A stretch of 64,000 bases of DNA from contig JABAKD010000015.1 in the NCBI GenBank assembly GCA_012845835.1, forward strand, positions 11,747,845 to 11,811,844, read 5' to 3'. Each line of letters starts with the position of its first letter. Within the stretch, counting starts at the first letter, position 1. This DNA comes from Undaria pinnatifida. Lineage: Eukaryota; Sar; Phaeophyceae; Laminariales; Alariaceae. The position numbers and the translations under genes were made by a program. Below, piece after piece: positions 54,201 through 61,511 of the stretch. The notes beneath the pieces were generated by a model. It saw only the letters and a list, made by a program, of their open reading frames with translations. It did not search any database and was not told where the DNA came from.

Positions 54201-57200
54201 GCGGTTCTTGTAGTAATAGGATGCAGCTCGCCCTTTCATGCGACTCGCAGAGCACCGCACGGCGCTTTGCTTTTGGTGCAAGCAATGCCTGCCAGGAAGG
54301 TGCAAACCCGAATGGTTACATCCCGGCATGGTAGGGATGCGAGGGTCCCTGGTCATATGTCTACGGCTATACATGAAATTAGTATACCCCCCCCCCCCCC
54401 CGCTAGACAGTAGTTGTATGTAACGAAGATTAGGTGAATCCGGTAAAATTCAGATGGAAGTGGGGAGAAGATGAACTACCGTTCGTAGACCAGTATACGT
54501 ACCTTGGCGTAGAGATCTCAAAGGGTTGCTCTTGGGATGCACACATAGCGAAAGTGATAGGAAAGGGTAGATCCCAAGTAGGCAAGATGGATGCGATCCT
54601 AACAGACCCGCACTTTTTGACACTAGGATTAAAATATGATTTTTGATGAATGTGATTGTACCAAAGTTAGAGTATGCAGGAGAAGTATGGGAAGGGGACG
54701 CGAAGTTCGTAAAACAACTGGAAACAGTGCAGATGACAGCAGCTAACGAGATACTAGGGTGCTCAAGTACGACGAATAATGCAGTATTAAGAGCAGAATT
54801 AGGAATGTACCCACTTAAAACGAATAGAGACGTGAGAAAGTTGAAATGGCAATATAAAACATGCAATATGCCAGAAAACAGGTTGCCAGCCATAGTTGAG
54901 AGGGCTGTATGGGAGAAAATATCAAAAGTGCGAGCTGGAAGAAGATGGGACAGCGTAGCCGAGAAATATGGAAGGATTTAGGGGGAGGCCAAGAAGAGGT
55001 ACTGTCTGTAGATAACTTTGGCGGGTACAAGGCACAAGCAAAATAAATAATAGAAGGAAGGGAAAGGCTAGCGCTAAGAAATAAGGTGAAAGAGGAGAAG
55101 CACTTAGAGATATGCGGGGGGTTGAGGGAAGGTATTGGAATGAAAACGCATCTGCACGGCCCAATGGACTACTCGAAAAGCTGAAACTGCGATTTTGTGT
55201 AGGTGACCTGGCACTACCAGAAAGAAGAAAGAGATACGTCGTATACCAGCAGTGGGGAGGAGGACGTGGCTACAAATATGTGCCCGTGTGGCACAAAAAT
55301 AGAGAGTAGGACTCACGCAGTAGGAGAATGTGAAATATACAAGGAGGAACCGGATGCGTTAGAGATGAGGAAATTAGACGTATGTGACATAGAAGATTTT
55401 GGTAGACTAGAAGGTAGCGAGAAAACGATCGCTATCCTAGGAGATGGATGGTGGCCGCAGACGGCGAAACAGGACGGGGATAGGATAAGCAAACAGTTCT
55501 TATGTAATATGTGGAAGAAGGGTGATGAGCGCCCGAATGTTGGGGGTGTTTCTGTCAGGAGGAGGAACGGTGCTTCGTCTCGGAAGGGATGCGTGGTGCA
55601 ATGGCCAAATTACCAAGGCAAGCAACAAATGAGTACGCCCCCCCCCCCTCCCCGCCCCCCCCTCCCTAAGATCTCGGAGTAATTGCACACATGTTTTCAG
55701 GCATGATTCATATCGATCTTATGTTTATTGTGGGACTGGTACACTTTAGTGCCGGATGCCAGTTTAGTGCTACAGTCACTCGTCACTACGCAACAAGGTA
55801 CCGTCATGGTCCCGCGTTTATGCGGTACTGTCTAGTGTCGAATCCCAGTTCAGTGGAAATGGCTTGTCGCTTGTCCCTTGTCCCAGCCTGTTCCTGCCGA
55901 GGCAGGGGTTGAAGATGTCATCGTCGCGACAACTTCAACGTCGACATTCGTCTATGTATCGATACTAATGATATTTTCTGCGTTTGGGCCCTCCAAAGAA
56001 CGCCCATCGATTCACGGGCTGCACGACTACAACCGTGCTCACCATCTAGCGCCTGTATGTGCCAACCGAAAAAAAACGGCACTGTGGCGGCCACTGCTGG
56101 TTATTCTCATCTGTGCCAATCGAGTTCACAGGCACTATGGCGGGCAGCCGGCACTAATGGACCGGCGCTATAGAGGGACTACTACTCTGTAGACCTTGGC
56201 CTGGTCAAAATTTAGTTGACTTTAACGCCTTCACCACTGGAAACCCGTTTTTGGGACCAAGTTACTTGGAAGTAGTATGCGGAGGGGTTTTGGGGATCTA
56301 AACTGGTCAAGTATTAATCCTTACCCTAACACAGACCGCCTGCTAAATTTCCTGGAATTTGTCATCTGTGAGTGTGGACCTTCACCCAATTTTGTACGCT
56401 AACCTTTAACCCCGTACGCCGGGGAAGATCCTCGGCGTACGTGTCTAATGAGGAGTTTATCTAAGGTGAATTATCAGCTATTTTATTGAACTAGTTTTAT
56501 ACAACGTACTTCAAATACGTCAGCACTAGGTTCTATCAATTCAAGGGTCGATATTCATCTTTGCAAGCTGCGTGACATTCCGCCCGCGCGCGTTTTGACG
56601 GATGTAGTACTCTTTGAAGATATACAGTATAAAGTTTTTTCATGAATGTTGCCAGGATGAACAGTCAGCAGCAAATTGGTATCAGCAGTACAAATGGTAT
56701 GTTGTGCACTCACCCTGACCATGAACGCCTGGGAAAATTCTCGGGAGTTAGATGTAACGAGGCGTTACCGTGGATATTATTAACCATATATCACACTACC
56801 CGTAATCCTGACCTCGCGAGAATTTTAGTAGAATGTAGATGTAACGAGGAGTTAGTGTGGACTATCCGCCACTTTGCGCACTAACTCTGTTCCCGACCGC
56901 CTGAGAATGTTTTCAGAATGCAGATGTAAGGAGGAGTTGGTGTGGAACAAACCGCTAACCCTAACCCCGGCCGCCTGGGAAAATTCTCGGAATGGCGGTG
57001 TAATGATTCGTTAGTGGGGACTATCAACCATGTTGTAGATTGACGCTAACCCTCGTTGCCTAGGAAAATTCTCGGAATGAAAGTGTCATGAGTTCGTGTA
57101 ATGCGCCAACCATTTTTACCCTAACCCTGACCCCGATCGCCTGGGAAATTTCTCGGAATGAAGATGTAATGAGTTGCCTTCGCGTGGACTATCAACCACT

Positions 57201-58072
57201 ATGACCCTAACCACTGACCTCGACCGACGGGGGAAAATTCTCGCAACAGCGTGTTTGCAATTTCCAAATTCATTTGGGCTGAAAAAACTATGCTAACAGT
57301 TTTGAAATCGACGAAGGGCATAACCCGAGGCCTACCAATCAAAGAAGTTAGGTCAGAAAATGAAGCAAATGGTAGGAAAACATGTTTCTAGCTTATTTTT
57401 TCGCTGTTTTTCATTGGGTGGCGTTGGCGTCGGATTGAGGCATTCGACGGTTTCAATTATAGCGTTGTATGTTTTCCTACCCCCCAACCGGAGTTGGTAG
57501 TTCGCAAACATCGCAACAAAAATGTCAGGAGCGGGTTTTTTTGCGGACTGTCAACCGTTTTGTACATTCACGCTGACCTTAAACCCCGACCGCGTGGGAT
57601 TTTTCCGGGACGAAAATGTAATCGTAATGCTCTCGACTTCTTAAGCTCTAACCGTAGTAGCCCAGACGCCTAGGAAAATTCTCGGAATGAGTACGTAGTG
57701 AGGAACTACAGCGGTGTGGACACTAATACCAACCATTTTGTCGGCACCGGGACTTTGGCATGACAGAGAGATGAAGACAAGCGACCGGATCCTGAATTGT
57801 TCGTCTTAGTAGCGGAGGCGTGTTTGAAGACGGGAGATATGGACGGGACTGCTAAGTACTGCGAGGAGGCCAAGAAGCACGGCCTTGCGGCGAGCGAGGA
57901 AGCTTTGGCGTTTGCGGGGGTGGTTAGGGAGGGGGAGGAGGAGGGGGTGGTTGGGGAGGGGGAGGAGGCGGGGGCTGGGGCAGAGAGGGGGGCAGGGGGT
58001 GGGGGGGGGAGTGTCGAGGATGACGCCGAAGCTGTGTCGGCACCGCCACCTGAAGGTACGGTTCTCGATTAA
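31522..58072 (+). CDS. Pentatricopeptide repeat (PPR) protein, mitochondrial-type presequence (10 exons, 615 aa)
   Basis: Exons: 31522-31821, 35701-35886, 37416-37537, 38494-38631, 40145-40250, 41481-41642, 44357-44536, 46951-47175, 51973-52095, 57767-58072. Total 1848 nt, all GT-AG, all phases consistent. Residues 1-43 are Arg/Ser/Ala-rich without acids before AFSDS, a typical mitochondrial presequence. About 196-460 is a run of PPR units of 34-39 residues; the unit VKTYNHILDF... GVTPN (35 residues) exists only after the exon 3-4 splice, strong support for the model. Further helix-turn-helix units continue to ~545 (ELFVLVAEACLKTGDMDG), and the last ~50 residues are a Gly/Glu low-complexity tail. 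PPR proteins bind organelle RNA; the target is unknown. No DYW/E domain is present. An in-frame ATG at 31426 would add 32 residues but spoil the presequence. Confidence 0.8.
31822..35700 (+). other. PPR intron 1
   Basis: CAG/GCT tracts (31990-32150), a tandem pair of TTAA MITEs, the flank of the 29-kb repeat (32930-33400), family F (34205-34300) and AAC-rich sequence (34350-34860). ORFs here have no recognisable family. Confidence 0.5.
32510..32676. mobile_element. Tandem pair of TTAA-flanked MITEs
   Basis: The first copy (32510-32591) is TTAACCCCTTTAG... GTAAAGGGGTTAA, with perfect 12-bp ends. The second starts at the shared TTAA (32588) and ends TAAAGGAGTCAA near 32676. Both carry CTAAATCCAAGTAATTTTG and AACGGGTTTCCAGTTG. 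Confidence 0.85.
35701..35886 (+). CDS. PPR gene exon 2
   Basis: T-rich tract then GGCAG; donor AAG|GTAACA. Encodes ENGWTESTAEFERARLLKD... ELPLYNAVFK. A duplicate of its last ~70 bp plus donor lies 112 bp on. Confidence 0.8.
35930..35998 (+). repeat. Echo of PPR exon 2 tail plus donor
   Basis: CTGGACAAAGGGCGCGAAG... TCTTCGAG|GTAACACC mirrors CTGGACAAAGGGCGGGAGG... TCTTCAAG|GTAACACT. It still reads LLDKGREEGVSELSLCNAIFE. The following ~40 intron bases are duplicated as well. Confidence 0.92.
36285..36390 (-). mobile_element. tRNA-derived SINE head
   Basis: On the minus strand, TGGCGTATCAGG matches the pol III A-box at nearly all positions and CGTTCGAATCC the B-box, about 45 bp apart. A related 3' piece (CCACGAGCACGAGTG, GAACTCGGGGAG) is at 24525-24600. 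Confidence 0.6.
36540..37400. repeat. ~75-bp tandem repeat (GACCGTTGATTCGTTTTAT)
   Basis: About eleven units with TCGACCGTTGATTCGTTTTA, TAAAGATCGTATCTTAC and CCCTCTCTCCGACC. It runs up to the exon 3 acceptor. Confidence 0.85.
37416..37537 (+). CDS. PPR gene exon 3
   Basis: Acceptor CTGGCAG (weak pyrimidine tract), donor TT|GTGAGT. Encodes QLLSASRRSPVAPKQMSAVV... VKTYNHILD plus two bases. Confidence 0.75.
37538..38493 (+). other. PPR intron 3
   Basis: The first 400 bp have tandem remnants of the exon 3 donor area (ATTCTGGACTTGTGAGTTTT, GACTTGTGACTTATTTTA, CGACTTGACTTGTGAGTTTT at 37525-37805). The rest is the triplet array. Confidence 0.6.
37950..38480. repeat. (CTG/CCG)n triplet array
   Basis: About 530 bp of GCTGCTGCC/ACCGCTGCT triplets. 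Two overlapping frames (Leu-rich 219 codons; Ala-rich 190 codons) are stop-free; the Ala frame runs directly into exon 4. Confidence 0.9.
38494..38631 (+). CDS. PPR gene exon 4
   Basis: Acceptor ACGCACAG, donor ACAG|GTCAGT. Encodes (F)YAQVHDSKNAQETYDDMVS... SWGCPNAMY. Completes a 35-residue PPR with exon 3. Preceded by a 500-bp triplet array that is open in the same frame. Confidence 0.85.
38632..40144 (+). other. PPR intron 4
   Basis: Two repeats of GGCGGTAGCTTT (38826, 38956) and of TTTTAACCACAAATTTTACTTTCCAGCT-like sequence also seen at 36100. Near the 3' end, a duplicated acceptor region (39985-40020 and 40065-40135). One MITE. Confidence 0.5.
39726..39914. mobile_element. TA-flanked MITE, divergent relative
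   Basis: Left TACAGTAGGGGTCCCCC, right TGGGGGACCCCTATATAG. The interior AAGGCGGT blocks replace the CCGGCACTA blocks, but TCAAATCGCTTGGCGC is kept. Confidence 0.65.
40145..40250 (+). CDS. PPR gene exon 5
   Basis: Acceptor CGCCGCCAG, donor CAT|GTGAGT. Encodes (R)AVTELNSKGWRATRGAYLG... WTGILH. Confidence 0.85.
40251..41480 (+). other. PPR intron 5, with an echo of the exon 6 start
   Basis: 41227-41292 copies the acceptor and first ~65 bp of exon 6 (GTCAGACGATACGCTGC, GAAGAAGCCTACGGAGG). A GGGCGGGTGGGCTGGC tandem lies at 41060-41110. Confidence 0.7.
41227..41292 (+). repeat. Echo of acceptor plus start of PPR exon 6
   Basis: Reads TIRCMQAEPKKPTEAAF after CAG, against TIRRMRAESKKPTEAAF in the real exon 254 bp downstream. 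Confidence 0.9.
41481..41642 (+). CDS. PPR gene exon 6
   Basis: Acceptor CCCCGTCAG, donor AAG|GTTAGT. Encodes TIRRMRAESKKPTEAAFVAA... and ends LLPQEYAYVK. Copies of its 5' end lie upstream and of its 3' end downstream. Confidence 0.85.
42040..42190 (-). mobile_element. Truncated LINE 3' tail
   Basis: GACGGATCACCGTTCCTACTC and GACGCCTCCAGCC are the reverse complement of the LINE end. TTGCCTTAGTCATTTGA lies on its 3' side. Confidence 0.65.
42550..42790 (-). mobile_element. Truncated LINE 3' tail with C-rich end
   Basis: On the minus strand RKGCVVNGERTKVSNK then TGA, GTACACC and a C-rich run. A 22-base G homopolymer is at 42550-42572. Confidence 0.6.
43205..43480 (+). repeat. Two echoes of acceptor plus start of PPR exon 7
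   Basis: 43205-43265 has GCCGCTGCAG|GAGATGGTGGTGCTGC and 43410-43480 has AACCGCAACGCTTGGTTGCC... AGATGATGGTGGAGCTG. The real acceptor region is GACCGCAACGCTTGGTCGTC... CAG|ATGATGGTGGTGTTG. Confidence 0.85.
44357..44536 (+). CDS. PPR gene exon 7
   Basis: Acceptor CCGGTCCAG, donor CAG|GTAAGC. Encodes MMVVLLEDGRAHECLEYWRQ... and ends EAVVGMMQ. Both edges are copied in the flanking introns. Confidence 0.85.
44650..44925 (+). repeat. Two echoes of PPR exon 7 tail plus donor
   Basis: 44655-44740: CATCAAAAGCCGCGTCTGAG, GAGATGGAAGCCGTCGTGG, ATATTGCAG|GTAGGC. 44855-44925: CATCAAGGCCGCGTCTGAG, GAGATGGAAGCCGTGCTGA, ATGATGCAG|ATTAGC, where the donor GT is lost. Confidence 0.9.
45600..46142 (+). pseudogene. 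Decayed LINE C-terminal fragment plus tandem 3' tails
   Basis: Recognisable by GAGAATGTGAACTGTACAAG, GTGACATGGACAAGTTC, ATGGCTAAACAGGAAGC and a first tail at 45940-46015. A second tail reads RSRNGAPSRKGCVVNGQTTK before TGAGTACG and a C run of more than 20. Stops and frameshifts throughout. Confidence 0.75.
46275..46510 (+). mobile_element. Two LINE 3' tails with C-rich ends
   Basis: GCTCCGTCGCAAAAGGGATG, GCAACAAATGAGTACG and a C run (46350-46371); then CTCCGTCGCAAAAGGGATG, CAACAAACAAGTACTC and C-rich sequence (46385-46510). Confidence 0.75.
46565..46890 (+). mobile_element. Related element 3' end followed by a LINE tail
   Basis: 46565-46790 (GTCCGTCTTACGAGCGG, ATGCGACTCGCCGAACACC, GGCGCTTCGCGCTTGGTGC) recurs at 53515-53720 and 54175-54385. 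46793-46885 is a standard tail (GTGCTCCGTCTCGAAAGCG, ATCAAATGAGTATCCCC). Confidence 0.75.
46951..47175 (+). CDS. PPR gene exon 8
   Basis: Acceptor CTCAAACCAG after a C run, donor GTG|GTGAGT. Encodes AQGLRPTDKTYRAALNGLNK... and ends EAVDCFQNV. Confidence 0.85.
47290..47531. mobile_element. TTAA MITE with tandemly repeated left part
   Basis: Three copies of TTAACGCCTTCACTACTGG / GAAACCTTTTTTTG / ACTTGAAAT precede a single right end GGGGGCTCTAAAGGGGTTAA. Confidence 0.75.
47815..47865 (+). repeat. Echo of PPR exon 8 tail plus donor
   Basis: TACGCGCGGGGGAAGATG, TGGCAGGAATCCATCGATA, GAGCTG|GTGAGA, against TACGCCAACGGGGAGATG, TGGCAGGAAGCCGTCGATT, AACGTG|GTGAGT. A weaker copy is near 47640-47680. 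Confidence 0.8.
49385..49560 (-). mobile_element. Truncated LINE 3' end with C-rich tail
   Basis: On the minus strand GAGCGCCCAAAATGTTGGAGG, RKNGAPSRKGCMVNGQMT, GCAAGCAACAAATGGCTAC, then a C-rich end. Confidence 0.75.
50460..51215. repeat. Three-unit tandem repeat of 220-290 bp
   Basis: Each unit contains ACTCCCACGTACAGAACGG, CCACCACGGACGACGCAG, CCGACCAAACCTTTACTA, a sub-array of CAGCAGTACGTACA and, in two, CACCTGGTACGCGGGGCGC. Long ORFs on both strands (up to 208 codons) follow from the repeat. Confidence 0.9.
51973..52095 (+). CDS. PPR gene exon 9
   Basis: Acceptor TTTTACGCAG, donor GAG|GTGCGG (weak). Encodes LSRRSHLSTQGWECLVKSQF... TWTRGAGATSE. A second AG eight bases on is also phase 0 but reads an un-PPR-like frame. 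Confidence 0.65.
52096..52640. repeat. 12-17-bp tandem GCGGTGGAATTGTGATT
   Basis: Begins at the exon 9 donor (GAG|GTGCGGTGGAATTTCGATTGCGG), so the intron start itself seeds the array. Confidence 0.85.
53515..54405 (+). mobile_element. Two 3' ends of a LINE-related element
   Basis: 53515-53722 and 54175-54405 share GGCGCTTCGCGCTTGGTGC / GGCGCTTTGCTTTTGGTGC, GCAAGCAATG(T/C)CTGCC and GTAGGGATGCGAGGGTC. The second ends AGTATACC plus a C run. Confidence 0.75.
54420..55660 (+). pseudogene. Non-LTR retrotransposon (LINE) C-terminal fragment, frameshifted
   Basis: Three consecutive frames give one protein. 54434-54646 reads YTYLGVEISKGCSWDAHIAK (the end of a reverse transcriptase). 54643-54981 reads IVPKLEYAGEVWE... 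GCSSTTNNAVLRAELGMYP. 55203-55682 reads MCPCGTKIESRTHAVGECEI (a C-x-C..H..C finger) through WWPQTAKQDGDRISKQF to NGASSRKGCVV. At least three frameshifts make it dead. It ends CAACAAATGAGTACG followed by a C-rich tract. Typical of the 3' half of LINEs; the polymerase core and endonuclease are absent, so it is 5'-truncated. Confidence 0.85.
56050..56192. mobile_element. TA-flanked MITE, truncated copy
   Basis: Keeps GTGCCAATCGAGTTCACAGG, CGGCACTAATGGACCGGC and TATAGAGGGACTACTACTC. The left end is missing. Confidence 0.7.
56221..56312. mobile_element. TTAA MITE, decayed copy
   Basis: TTTAACGCCTTCACCACTGG, AAACCCGTTTTTGGGACC, GGAGGGGTTTTGGGGATCT. The right end CTAAACTGGTCAA has lost the perfect inverted end. 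Confidence 0.7.
56700..57750. repeat. ~90-bp tandem repeat ending at the last PPR exon
   Basis: About nine units of GCCTGGGAAAATTCTCGGAA, ATGTAA.GAGGAGTTAGTG, GGACTATCAACC and CTAACCCTGACCCCGACC. 57250-57540 is an unrelated interruption. Confidence 0.85.
57767..58072 (+). CDS. PPR gene exon 10 (terminal)
   Basis: Acceptor GCATGACAG. Encodes RDEDKRPDPELFVLVAEACL..., then a Gly/Glu-rich tail, ending PPPEGTVLD and TAA. Confidence 0.85.
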   Translation, partial: RDEDKRPDPELFVLVAEACLKTGDMDGTAKYCEEAKKHGLAASEEALAFAGVVREGEEEGVVGEGEEAGAGAERGAGGGGGSVEDDAEAVSAPPPEGTVLD

Positions 58073-60139
58073 ATCTGGATGCCGCCTTAAAACGTTCAGA
58101 AGGGCACCCCTCTATTGGGGAAAACGACTTGAAAATAGGATGGAATGCTTGTTGAAGTGGGAAAAGGGTTAACCTCCCCCAGCAGACGCGCAAAAAAAAA
58201 CACATGCCCCATTGAACAGTTGGGTTGCACCTTATATGAAACCTTTTTATAGCGTGTAGGAATGGAAAGTTCACCATGCTGCCTGCGCGCGTGAAGCACA
58301 ACTCCTTACTCTACAGCTTGGACACGTCCCTATCCCCGGCAGCCTGGGTTGGTCTGTGCCGTCGATGCTGATACCGTCGTTTTTTTTTTTAACGTTTTGT
58401 TTCTCGTACGAAGCTGCAGCAAGGGGTTAAGGCGCCCCTTCGGTCAAGACAAGAAAAGAGTACTTGCGTTTTTTTTATATACCAGATTTTTAGTGGTGTT
58501 TACAGCAGCAATACTATATCTGGTGCAGTAACGACATACCACGAACCCTTACCGAACACGACATAGCTCCATTAATAGGGCTCAGACCATCTCCCGACTA
58601 ATGTATAGAACGTATATCGTGTTCGTTATGATCTCTAGGAAGTGTTGGGGCCCTTGGATTCGCAGGATAGGGCAGGAATTGATGTGTTTCCGTCACGGAA
58701 TGAAGCTGTTCAGCGGCAAGAATTTTGATCGTTTCGGAGCTCCTGTTCGGTATCTACACTGCTGTGGCCACGTAGGACGCTACGGACGGTCGAACTAGAG
58801 GCCCAGGTAGATTCGCCTGCTATTAATAGTGCTCGGTGTTGTCGTCGAAAATCTGAGTTAAAGTAGTATCAGCAGCCTGAGAAAACTTCCATTTTTCAAA
58901 TTCGTCTATGGGTCGCAGAGGTATGGAGGGTTGTTTTTTAGTAAGAGGCACTTTTCGTGATGAAAAAGGCGTCAGATCGATCCGGCGTCTGACATAAAAA
59001 GGTTGCCTACGACCACCGCCCCCTAAAGCTGCCGTGAGGGAGATGGTCTGAGCATTAGAACTGGAGAAATGGCGTTCACGGTGGGGAGTAATGAAAGGTC
59101 GAGATTATAACAGGTTTAGTGTTACAACTGAAAAACGAAACGGATTCGTTTACTGCAGTGCTCTTATTTTGTTTTGCCCGACGGGGCCCCTTAGGCAGAC
59201 TGACTTATTATTCGGCCATGTAACGCTAACTTTGCCAGCCCTGCCGTCCTTCCCTTCTATTGCACGCGTGTGTCCGTTCTCAAGGCGGCGAACCCGGTGC
59301 CGGTTCATCGCCCATCAATTCTTCGTGTGTGGGCGTTGGCGAGGATGAAACTTCGCAGGCCGGCACCGTGCAATAACCGTTTGTCACGCGGTCGAGTGCA
59401 GTAAGCCGCAGCACTTTCTTCAATACGAAATGGGAGTTCAAAATTTGTGGCTCGGGGTTGCCCGAAACGTGCGAAAATCATGCTTTTGTAATGGAATTCG
59501 GGTAGGACACGCCCTGCCCCACGTAAGAACTTTAGCCTAGCCTTAAAGCAGAGGTTGTTGAGTGGTTTCGCGTGCTCTGTGATGCAATGGATTTGCTATG
59601 AATTAAGTTCATTTATGTACAGGATATCTGCTGAGAAAACAAGCACTAAGAAAGGGGCGCTGACTTTTACAGGAAATACGGGAGCGGTTTCACTGAAGGC
59701 AGTGTGAAACACACCCTTTCCCGAATATGAAGTTCAGCCCCGGGCTGCCTGCTTGTCACTATTAGTAGGTGTCGAAATGTGCTGTATCATGTTGTCTATC
59801 GTTGTGTAAGGGGTTAATTCGCCGCGAAATCTCGTTTTGTTTGCTACTGACTAAGCGATGGACAGGTAGACTATTTCTCTGTTTCCACTGAGGTGAAATA
59901 TATGTGGTATAGTCTCGTATTGTTTTTGTGGGTTCGCCATGACTGCTAACAGTGTTTTTATTCCTCCACGTTTTCCTTTTGTTTTTGCAGCGTTTGGCCG
60001 TACGATGATGTCGTGGTAGTTGCGGCTAGGCCATCTCACAATAGTTCCGGGTATGGCGACCTCGCACTGTACTTCCGGAAAATCGATCCTACTATGTGCA
60101 TTTGCCGGTATATCGAGCTTGTAGAAGCAGCGGTGACGG

Positions 60140-60450
60140 TTTATGGACCAGAATAGAAGTAGTTGCCGGTATATTGATCCAACGTAAGTAGTTGCCGGTG
60201 CGTTGATCATTCAAGTAGTCGCCGATATATTGGTCCTACGGCAGTATTAATGGGTGCCGATATGATATCGAGCGTGTGTCAGCAGTTGCCGATGTGTTGT
60301 GCCCTCAAGTAGTTGCCGATATGTCGATCCTGGTGTAGCCGTTGATATATTCCGCCTTACACAGTAGTAGTTGCCTGTATATCAATCCTGTAGTGCCCGC
60401 TGATATTCCAACCTTAGTGGTTGTAGTTGCCGATGTACCGATCCTACACT
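60140..60450. repeat. GTAGTTGCCGATATATTGATCC tandem repeat
   Basis: Some ten variants of AGTAGTTGCCGATAT.TTGATCC with spacers of 5-20 bp. Confidence 0.8.
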
Positions 60451-61136
60451 AAGTACCAACAGCATTTATAGTTTTTACTTTAATTTGAGAAAACCTCATC
60501 TAGATTATGGCGTTTTGGACCTGTTCGCTCCTGCTGGGCGGGGTGGACGGTTTGTGGTTGTGCTCCTTTGCCAACAGGCCTCGCCACGTTCCACCGCTGA
60601 GCGCCCGACTTGACATTGAATCGATTGTTCGAGTCTCAGCTTTCCAAGCCGCATGTCATACTTCGGTCGCGCGAACGACGTAGTTGCGGATTGGACGTGC
60701 TTGGATGCACTACCAATTATCTTCGCCGGTGCTAATAACTACGTTGATGTGGCGTGTCTTGAATTCCAGCTAGGGAGGGGGGGAAGGAAGGCCCGACTCG
60801 TCGTTTTTGTTTCGTTGCTGTGCACGTGCATGAAAATAACAGGTGGGCGGTTTTGTAAGCGCTGAGGTATAGCAGGACGTAGCAGCAGCGGTAGTAGTAG
60901 CGTTTCTGCTTCGTTGCGCGGAACGATCGAGCTTAAGGAAGAAGTGATTATAGTTGTTTTGCCTCTCAGTGGCATTTTATATTAGTGTTTCGTTCGTTAT
61001 AGCTAGCTTGCAACACACATTGTTCGTTCTTGGTTGCTGAGATGCGTAACCTACCAGGTAATAATTAAGGCCCAGCCGCGGTATTTATATACCTAGAAAT
61101 ACGCTTCAGCTGTATTTTCGAGGATTCGTCCAAACC

Positions 61137-61222
61137 TGTTATAAGGCTTAGTTTGGGTAAGCTATCGTTTAACCTTTAGCAAGTGGTCAAACGGACTAAT
61201 ACCCCACTAAATACCTTTAACA
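61137..61222 (+). repeat. TRIM 5' LTR
   Basis: Starts TGTTATAAGGCTTAG, contains AAGTGGTCAAACGGACTAAT, ends CTTTAACA. Confidence 0.9.
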
Positions 61223-61251
61223 AATGGCGTCGTCGACAGACCATGGGTTTT

Positions 61252-61281
61252 GGGGTCGTGGGTTCGATCCCCACATCCACC
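61252..61281 (+). other. tRNA T-arm/acceptor-like segment inside the TRIM
   Basis: GTGGGTTCGATCCCCAC forms a 5-bp stem with a TTCGATC loop, followed by ATCCACCA. The matching 5' acceptor strand is absent, so it is not a complete tRNA gene. Confidence 0.6.
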
Positions 61282-61426
61282 ATAATAAACTTTTTCAGAT
61301 TTTCCCATGGCGAACTTGAAAAATACTCTCCCCGGTATACCCAGGAAATGAAACGGCTTGGATATATTGACAGGTCCGCCCGTATATCCGGCCGACCTGC
61401 TATCCCGCCGTTTCAGGGGGGAAGAG

Positions 61427-61511
61427 TGTTATAAGGCTTAGTTTGGGTAAGCTATCGGTTAACCTTTTGCAAGTGGTCAAACGGACTAATACCCCACTAA
61501 AGTCCTTAACA
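61427..61511 (+). repeat. TRIM 3' LTR
   Basis: Differs from the 5' LTR by a handful of bases (CGGTT/CGTTT, TTTTGC/TTTAGC, AGTCC/ATACCT), indicating fairly recent insertion. Confidence 0.9.

Larger units (their letters stand above)
52096..57766 (+). other. PPR intron 9 (longest)
   Basis: A GCGGTGGAATTGTGATT tandem (52096-52640), TE-derived sequence (53450-55690), a MITE fragment, a TTAA MITE (56221-56310), family F (56515-56600) and a ~90-bp tandem (56700-57750). 52770-53150 has repeated GCCGGCTGACTCGCC-type sequence only. Confidence 0.6.
61137..61511 (+). mobile_element. TRIM (terminal-repeat retrotransposon in miniature), intact structure
   Basis: LTRs at 61137-61222 and 61427-61511 (86 and 85 bp, nearly identical) begin TGTTATAAGG and end TTAACA. 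The 4-bp target duplication AACC lies at 61133-61136 and 61512-61515. A primer-binding site starting TGG lies two bases after the 5' LTR (TGGCGTCGTCGAC), and a polypurine tract AGGGGGGAAGAG abuts the 3' LTR. The 204-bp interior has no protein gene (an 83-codon ORF crosses it and the LTR by chance) but carries a tRNA T-arm/CCA-like segment. Non-autonomous: it must borrow enzymes from a full LTR element. Confidence 0.9.

Noticed and set aside
61183-61434. 83-codon ORF as a TRIM-encoded protein
   Set aside because: It starts in one LTR and ends in the other. TRIMs are non-coding and no gag or protease motif is present.
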